Source: Amorphochlora amoebiformis (Eukaryota; Cercozoa; Chlorarachniophyceae). From it: 64,000 nucleotides of DNA. The position numbers and the translations under genes were made by a program. The notes beneath the pieces are model-generated. The model had not been told where the DNA came from and ran no database searches. It worked only from the letters and a program-made list of their open reading frames with translations. Shown in pieces: positions 57,185 to 64,000 of this stretch (positions within the stretch are counted from its first letter, which is position 1; each line of letters starts with the position of its first letter). The stretch is taken from positions 1-64,000 of the forward strand of contig BAAHQB010000350.1 of the NCBI GenBank assembly GCA_054601695.1. The letters are read 5' to 3'.

Positions 57185-57490
57185 GTGTATGTAGTATGTA
57201 TTTATTTTCCATATATGTAATGTACATATAATACCTTGCGCGACGCTACGAGGACTTGGAGTACTTCCGTCTACACAATTAATACATCAATCAATATAAA
57301 CATACCTATAATATACATATATATATATGTACACTATAATATATATATATATATACAAATATTACATACATATATATATATATATATATGTATGTGTGTT
57401 TTCGTGTGTGTATTGTGAAACATATACGCAAGTTTACCTCCCTCGCCTCCCTTTTGATTCTTAGCTTCTACAAAATTCTCCTGCGCATAG

Positions 57491-57528
<38 letters not shown>

Positions 57529-57598
57529 TCTGTTTGAATATCACCGGCTTGGCCTTGCTTTCTTTGTACAAATCAAATCTGTAGATTAAAAAACATTT

Positions 57599-57646
<48 letters not shown>

Positions 57647-57920
57647 GTATGTATATGTATATGTGTGTGTGTGTGTGTGTGTGTTTGTGTGTGTATTTGT
57701 GGTTTAGAAGGTATGTATGTATATATTACGAATCAGGTTCGTCGCTGGTGCCGAGAAGTTGTGTGCGTGTGTGTGTGTGTGTTTTGTGTGTGTATTTGTG
57801 GTTATGAAGGTGTATGTATATATATTACGAATCAGGTTCGTCGCTGGTACCGAGAAGTTGCACAGGCTCCAGGCCTAGTGTCATACAACATCATTTTAGG
57901 AACATACACAATGCATTCTT

Positions 57921-57971
<51 letters not shown>

Positions 57972-58059
57972 CATATACGTCTTATTGATGTTGATTCAGA
58001 TATAAGATGTAATTCTCGAACCAAAGGACCTTAAATCTCGTTTGTACTTATACTTAAAA

Positions 58060-58129
<70 letters not shown>

Positions 58130-58250
58130 TATAAAGTATAGAAAAGTGAATATAATACCAAGTATTGTGAGTTTATCTGCAATTTGAGACGTGATTTTGT
58201 GGATAGCCGGAACCGACCGATTCACCCATTCCGATACCATCTTCACCTAG

Positions 58251-58297
<47 letters not shown>

Positions 58298-58439
58298 TGT
58301 GTGTGTATAATGCACCTTTCCGTAGGCGATGCAGACGTTTTTGTACTCATCCGACTCCGAAATCGTGTGCTCCACCAGACCATAGCTGTATTAGAATTAT
58401 AAATATATTTACGATTAAAGATATGCAGATATATGTATA

Positions 58440-58476
<37 letters not shown>

Positions 58477-59023
58477 AACATATATGTATGTATGTATTTG
58501 TATTTAAACGTGTGAGTTAGAAGAGGCAGACGTAGACAGATGATGGGATGTTTGACATTTCACACTACATGAGTTCGACGACATCGGAGATGTGCGAGAT
58601 GGGCAGCAAGAGGTAGTAGGCAAGCCCTTCGATCGTCTCTCCCTCCGATAGCATCGTAGCCTCTTCCAAAAGCTACCGTGTTATATTATATTACATTACA
58701 TTACATTGTATATTATATATATATATATATAATTATATTTATATACGCATTTATAAGTGTGTATGTCTCATGCATAGATTTTATATAGTTCTACATATAC
58801 TTGTGCATACATGCACACGCAACAAGATATATAAACGTAATATACATGCGTATTTTCCAAATGGTTGTAGTTTGACCTGCGCCCTCAAGAATTCCTGGAA
58901 TGGTTCCTTGTCTAGAAGTTGACACAAAGTCTCCAAACCCTTCACAAGTCCCAGAGCGTACTGAACAAAAACGAGATAATATGTATATACATTCGATATG
59001 CATTTATTTACAAGTGTATATAG

Positions 59024-59064
<41 letters not shown>

Positions 59065-59250
59065 ATATATATAACATGTGAGTATGTAGATATTGTGGTA
59101 TGACATGATGATAGGCCTGGTAATCCTCGGCGGTCTTCTCAACCGTCTTCGCCATGCGCTCGCTCTTAGCAAATCTAAACAAGTCAGTACATTTTCAAAT
59201 GTGTGGATATTATTATTACTAGTATTATTATCATTATTACACACTTGTAC

Positions 59251-59289
<39 letters not shown>

Positions 59290-59298
59290 ATATATATA

Positions 59299-59336
<38 letters not shown>

Positions 59337-60777
59337 CGCTTAACTTTTTTATGCTCATGCGTAGTTTCTTTCTGCGTATGTATGGTTTTCCTCTCCCTGT
59401 GTGTCTCTCTAGTCCGTTGTTGATTTGGGTGTCACTTTACCTATGTTTCTTTATGTTTTCAATGTTGTGGATGTGCAGCTTTTGGATGCGGTCGATACTC
59501 GCAAACATAACGTGAATCTCCTCCGTCCTAGTGTACATGTAATATATAAATGTGATATGCGATTCCTTCGAAAGAGAGAGGACGTGTTAGGGTAATGGAG
59601 AGGGTAATAGAGAGGGTAATAGAGAGGGGATGCAAGCATGAAACTAGGGAGAAGCGAGGAAGACTGTTCGTTTTGAGATCGAGTTTCAGTCTGATATTGG
59701 GCTTCATTTTTCGCCAGAGGGGGCAAAGCGAGCGAGATGGACGAACGAGGTGGAGATTGAGATTGAGATTGAGATTGAGATTGAGATTGAGATTGAGATT
59801 GAGATTGAGATTGAGGAGATTGAAGAGTAAAGAGCTTGAGATTGAGATTGAGATTGAAGAGATTGAGATTGAAGAGATTGAGATTGAGATCGAGATTGAG
59901 ATTTAGGAGATTGAGATTGAGATTGAGATTTAGGAGATTGAGATTGAGATTGAGATTTAGGAGTTTGAGATTGAGATTTAGGAGATTGAGATTGAGAGTG
60001 TAATCCAGGAGCTTGAGATTGAGATTGAGAAATTGGGTGAGATTGAGATTGAGATTGAGGGTGAGATTGAGATTGAGATTGAGATTGAAGAGATTGAGAT
60101 TGAGAGTGTGATTGAGATGATATTGAGAGTGGGATTGGTGATTGAGGTTAAGATGGAGAAGACTAATGTGAAAAAGACAACTAGAAATAAGAACGGTGTA
60201 GTGGAGAGACTTCAGCAAAGAAAGAGCGACAAGGGGGCATACCCAACTACGTCTGGTCTGAGCCTTGCTATTGGCACACGGTAACAGGCTTCCATGATGT
60301 GGAGGCGACGCAGATAGGCCTCTTCTGCTTGCACCAGCTAACGATTCGTTCACACAAATTTGAAAACCAACTCAGCGTATATTTTCATTACATATGACAT
60401 ATGAATATATGCTTATACAATGTACATAAGAGTATTGTGATCTGAAAAAATATTTTGGAAATACAACGATGCCAACATGTGATTGATACACAAGCAATTT
60501 ATTCTTGCCACTCATCATTCTGAGCTCACAATATCGTATCAATAATCACGCCCATATATACAGATGGATATTCATTGGTATTCTCAATTTCCAGCAACAT
60601 TTTCGCACTAAGTTAGTCTTGCTCACCAATTGCTCCAACTTCCAGCGACTCATCATACTCCTGCAAACATCCCATGTTTAGTACCGAGAAATTCACTCTA
60701 TGCCTTCAGCCCCCCTCGTGTTCCAAACCCTCCCAATCATCAACGACAGCATATCATCTTATCATATGTATCATTTA

Positions 60778-60813
<36 letters not shown>

Positions 60814-61418
60814 GAATACATTTTATGTTTATGCAAAATCTTGTTTTGAGGTTACAAGTACATGCATGTATACATAAAGACCCAAGAAGAGAGAAAGGAT
60901 GTAGGAAAAAGAAATCGAAAAGGGGAAGAGCAAAAAAAATCTGAGGTCGTGAAAGAAAATAGTCTTTTGAGGTTGTGAAAGAAAAAGTAGTCACATCGAA
61001 CTTCACGTCACAACCCGATCCCACACCTACACAGATTTAACCCGCAAAAATTTCGAAAAATACACGGCCTTGACCTCTCCATTTCATCCGAGGTATCCTC
61101 GTTGGTCTTCCATGTCCTTGTATTGCGGCGGCGCATGGAGCTGAGGCTTCGCTTCACCTTCTTCTTACTACCCCCCCATCGTGTCGTTCGAATTATATTC
61201 GGAAAAAAAAGAAAAAACGTTCGAAATCAGAACGGTAAAGTTGGATGGTACCATTTCACGCCAAGGGAAGGCGAAATTGGGTGGTGTTGTCGGGGGTAAG
61301 GAAGTCGGGCTTACCTCCGGTTCGATTTCTTGTCCTTCCTATTCTTCTTGGCCCCATAGTCCAGGTAGATCATGCCATTCTGGGCCTTACAGGACAAGCA
61401 TCCTATGGCGAGACCCAT
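55366..61418 (-). CDS. DH-domain (RhoGEF) guanine nucleotide exchange factor
   Basis: It should activate a Rho-family GTPase. Exons joining in phase: 61418-61315, 61167-61075, 60660-60627, 60337-60278, 59520-59441, 59174-59105, 58960-58877, 58672-58569, 58385-58316, 58246-58159, 57874-57829, 57578-57545, 57480-57438. Further exons are 57270-57235, 57123-57079, 56763-56713, 56254-56129, 55865-55800, 55701-55657 and 55410-55366; the join 57438/57270 is unresolved. The ATG at 61418 has an in-frame upstream [13 protein letters not shown] suggests N-myristoylation plus palmitoylation. DH landmarks: [15 protein letters not shown] (first helix), [16 protein letters not shown], then [20 protein letters not shown] and [13 protein letters not shown], with [10 protein letters not shown] near the end. 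After the DH domain [20 protein letters not shown] and VASRKREYDKLM faintly resemble a BAR domain rather than a PH domain. The tail is Ser/Pro/His-rich and acidic. The stop codon is not identified, and the gene could continue into the EF-hand-like exons. Confidence 0.78.
55393..55582. repeat. Direct duplication containing a 3' splice site and exon start
   Basis: About 62 bp beginning TAGTTCATCCAAGATTTCCT at 55393 recurs at 55518, separated by (TA)n. On the minus strand both copies carry TTATTTAG|GAAATCTTGG, the acceptor and first bases of exon 55410-55366. Confidence 0.85.
55925..56115. repeat. G/T-rich short tandem repeats in intron
   Basis: GTGGTGTGAGGTG-type repeats grading into GGGGTGGGGTGG at 56090-56112, between exons 56254-56129 and 55865-55800. 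Confidence 0.8.
57680..57865. repeat. Tandem duplication of an exon segment
   Basis: A segment of about 100 bp with TTACGAATCAGGTTCGTCGC followed by TGGTGCCGAGAAGTTG (57726-57761) recurs at 57826-57860. On the minus strand each copy ends with an exon body and the same donor ATTC|GTAATA. The upstream copy is the 3' part of exon 57874-57829. The second copy has its own CACCAG acceptor and would make a 17-nt exon. Confidence 0.8.
59745..60135. repeat. GAGATT hexanucleotide array in intron
   Basis: About fifty GAGATT/GAGGAG/TTTAGG units between exons 60337-60278 and 59520-59441. The minus-strand Asn-Leu frame is an artefact. Confidence 0.92.
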
Positions 61419-61986
61419 GGGCGATCAAGTCCGTGCTGAAAGAGGCGAAATCGCCAAAAGTATGTCGGCAACCCTAAAACTTTTCTTCCTGGCCGTGCCT
61501 GTGACCCCGTTGCCTAAGCGCAAACGGCTAGTTAGGAAAATGACCGGCGCTAAAGCAATCTCTCCCGGGAATCACGGGATTCCGGAGAATTGTAAAGATT
61601 TTAATTTATCGGCCTTTCTCAGTCTGATAAGACTGAAACTGTCCCACAATATTTATAAATAATAACTATTATCCTGGGACTTGTCCAAGAGGGCTTAATA
61701 GATTTCTTCAACTAAAGTCAACAAATCTAACATATTATAATATTGGTTATTATATAAGCATGCACCCTACTAGTCGAGCACCGAGATCTGTCTGGTCCCC
61801 ATCCATCCCAGCTCAAGATCTCCAGGCTGTCTCAGACAGACACAAACCCAACCGCTCAAAACTCCCTCTAGGAGCTTGCCTTGTCTCTACACCCGCTCCT
61901 ACACACAACTAAGAGCTCGTCTTAAAGAGTAAGCAGATTCTGCGGGGAGGCTGCCTTCCCTTAACCCACTGCTTCAACCCGAACCC
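61419..61986. promoter_or_regulatory. Putative bidirectional promoter (568 bp)
   Basis: Space between the divergent ATGs of the DH gene (61418, minus) and the F-BAR gene (61987, plus). There is no (TA)n. Two TAATA-type AT patches lie near 61660-61760. Inferred from position only. Confidence 0.4.
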
Positions 61987-62384
61987 ATGTCGGTGCCCAA
62001 CGCCACGACCGTCTCAATTAGCGTCGTCAACCCCGAAGGCAAGACCAGCCAGATCTCTCCTGCGGAGGAAAAGCGCAAATTGAAGAAAAAGGGCTCGTTT
62101 CCAAATCCCATGGCGAGAAGTGTTTCCAATCAAGACCTGCGAGTCCCCAAGGTTTTGTCGGGCTCCGACCTGTCCAAGCACACTCAAAACGAGGGCAACT
62201 TTGCTGACAAGAAGATGTACAAGCGCCACTTGTGGGACGGGTTTGAGATGGTGACAGACCGGCTGCTCAAGGCCAGAGACGACTTGAAGAACGCGGGAAA
62301 GTTTTTTGATTTGTTTTCCTCGGCCGAGATGGCTTTTGCATCATGGTTGAGAAAGGTCATACATGCAATATAATTAATATGTGT

Positions 62385-62480
<96 letters not shown>

Positions 62481-63146
62481 TATGTATATATATATATATA
62501 TATGTTTGTGTGTTTGTGTGTGTGTGTGTGTGTGTATGTGAATAGGCAGGGGATGCCGCCCGGCAACACAGGCTAAATGACAGCCTGTGGGAGTCCTTCA
62601 AGGTATCCGTACAGTACATTGTATTAAATTAAGGTTATATAATATATATATATATATATATACATATATACATATATGTATATAATTTGTAAGCATAGAT
62701 ACAAACTGGATATCTACTTCTCAGACAGCCAAGATGTTGACCGGTCGATGGTCGTCCCTCCATGACGCCACGAGCTCGGACATCAAGAAGAACCTCAACG
62801 CCAAGATTGCCTCCATGGTCGACGAAATCAAGGAGGTATTAAGAATCCAAACACCGAAAAATAACGAACACGAAACATTTCGAGTGAAGTTTCAAACTCC
62901 CATTTCATTCGTTCGAATCTCCTCGAAGTCTCCAGACTTCTCTCTGTCTTGAAAGTGTAAATAAGACGCGCATATGTTTTCTTCAGGTCGTCTCTAAGAA
63001 GCGGGCCCAGGTATAACATATAGTATATGTTTATATATATATTATATATATATATATATATGTACATATATATATATAATATATATGTGTGTGTGCATAT
63101 ACACACGCATATATATATATATATATATATATTATAAAATATATAT

Positions 63147-63180
<34 letters not shown>

Positions 63181-63237
63181 TACATATACATATATAATAT
63201 GTATAATAATGTATGATATGTACATAGTATTACATAC

Positions 63238-63295
<58 letters not shown>

Positions 63296-63302
63296 ATATA
63301 TA

Positions 63303-63367
<65 letters not shown>

Positions 63368-63608
63368 GCATATACATGTAAATATATTCCACAATGAAAA
63401 ACAGGTATCGTCAATGAACCGTGAGCTGGAGATGCTGAAAGCCTCTTACTTAAAGTGGAAATCCAAGTATTCCTTTGTGCTCGAGAAGCGTCTCAAGCTT
63501 ACCGCAACCCTCTCCGACGCCAAGCGTAGGGGAAAACCGACCAAGGATTTGCAGAAGGTACGCACACAAGATAAACACAGATTTCACGTACATTTATAAA
63601 TATGTACG

Positions 63609-63650
<42 letters not shown>

Positions 63651-63801
63651 GTATGTATTGATCTACGTATGCATTAGGTGTCGAAGGAGGTAGAGAAGGC
63701 TCGTAAACAAGAGGCTTGTCATCGGGATAAGTTTGCTGCTACCGTTACCAAGCTTGGATCACACCAAAAGAGCATGGCAGCAGAGATGGAGGTATGCTAT
63801 C

Positions 63802-63862
<61 letters not shown>

Positions 63863-63895
63863 GATTATATTATACACAAATTTACCCATACATAC

Positions 63896-63974
<79 letters not shown>

Positions 63975-64000
63975 TACTTGTGACTAGACGGTGCTCCAAG
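61987..64000 (+). CDS. F-BAR domain protein (partial, runs off the window)
   Basis: F-BAR domains bend or bind membranes and link them to actin. Exons 61987-62355, 62546-62602, 62725-62835, 62987-63010, 63405-63557, 63678-63791 and 63988-64000+ join in phase (about 280 residues so far). After a Ser/Lys-rich leader, [20 protein letters not shown] opens the fold, followed by [14 protein letters not shown], then [38 protein letters not shown], and [20 protein letters not shown]. Long amphipathic helices with the order expected of an F-BAR dimer are seen. The start ATG is the first in frame. The introns are (TA)n-rich (62390-62462, 62640-62680, 63040-63360, 63615-63650, 63807-63970). The C-terminus, where SH3 or other domains might lie, is outside the window. 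Confidence 0.8.

Noticed and set aside
59451-60353. 300-residue minus-strand Asn-Leu-rich frame
   Set aside because: Translation of the GAGATT hexamer array; true exons lie only at its two ends.

Overview
The window is the left end of a chromosome from a eukaryotic microbe with TTAGGG-type telomeres (the + strand starts with CCCTAA repeats). GT-AG introns, the standard code, AATAAA signals and a mix of F-BAR, DH-type RhoGEF, EF-hand, HIT and protein-kinase-like families point to a unicellular eukaryote. The lineage cannot be fixed from sequence alone; an ichthyosporean-like protist is one guess, held loosely. The dominant feature is an extraordinary load of (TA)n microsatellites plus many unrelated minisatellites, nearly all inside introns. 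Because exons are short and scattered, most open reading frames in the window are TA or minisatellite artefacts. The gene models here were built by reading splice sites and checking that codon phase is conserved across each junction.

Layout. 1-1.2 kb: telomere with a CCGACA variant, then a palindromic satellite. 1.2-4.8 kb: subtelomeric repeats, a fold-back element and one tentative multi-exon gene. 4.806-9.249 kb: a complete PIF/Harbinger-like DNA transposon with 22-bp terminal inverted repeats, a TAG target duplication, a DDE transposase and a second unrecognised ORF. 9.76-27.26 kb (minus): one very large gene of about 30 exons coding a protein-kinase-fold protein whose catalytic motifs are degraded (HGS for HRD, DIP for DFG). 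27.54-32.15 kb (plus): coiled-coil/Ser-Arg-rich/Cys-rich protein ending in a CaaX box. 33.47-34.70 kb (minus): small secreted protein. 34.88-38.15 kb (plus): coiled-coil start followed by a low-complexity protein. 39.42-42.18 kb (minus): DUF1826 protein with a signal peptide. 42.55-48.83 kb (plus): HNT1-like HIT hydrolase, 420 coding nt spread over 6.3 kb. 51.13-55.11 kb (minus): EF-hand-like protein. 55.37-61.42 kb (minus): DH-domain Rho exchange factor. 61.99-64.0 kb (plus, cut by the window end): F-BAR protein.

From 9.7 kb on the genes form mostly divergent pairs that share short intergenic spaces of about 0.17 to 0.57 kb. Several products (DH exchange factor, F-BAR, CaaX protein, kinase-like protein, EF-hand protein) belong to families that act at the membrane/cytoskeleton interface, but nothing in the sequence proves a joint pathway. 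The most unusual signal is in the introns. Nearly every intron carries its own private tandem array, and in several cases the array or duplication includes copies of the real 3' splice site and the first exon bases, suggesting that local tandem duplication is enlarging, and possibly creating, introns.
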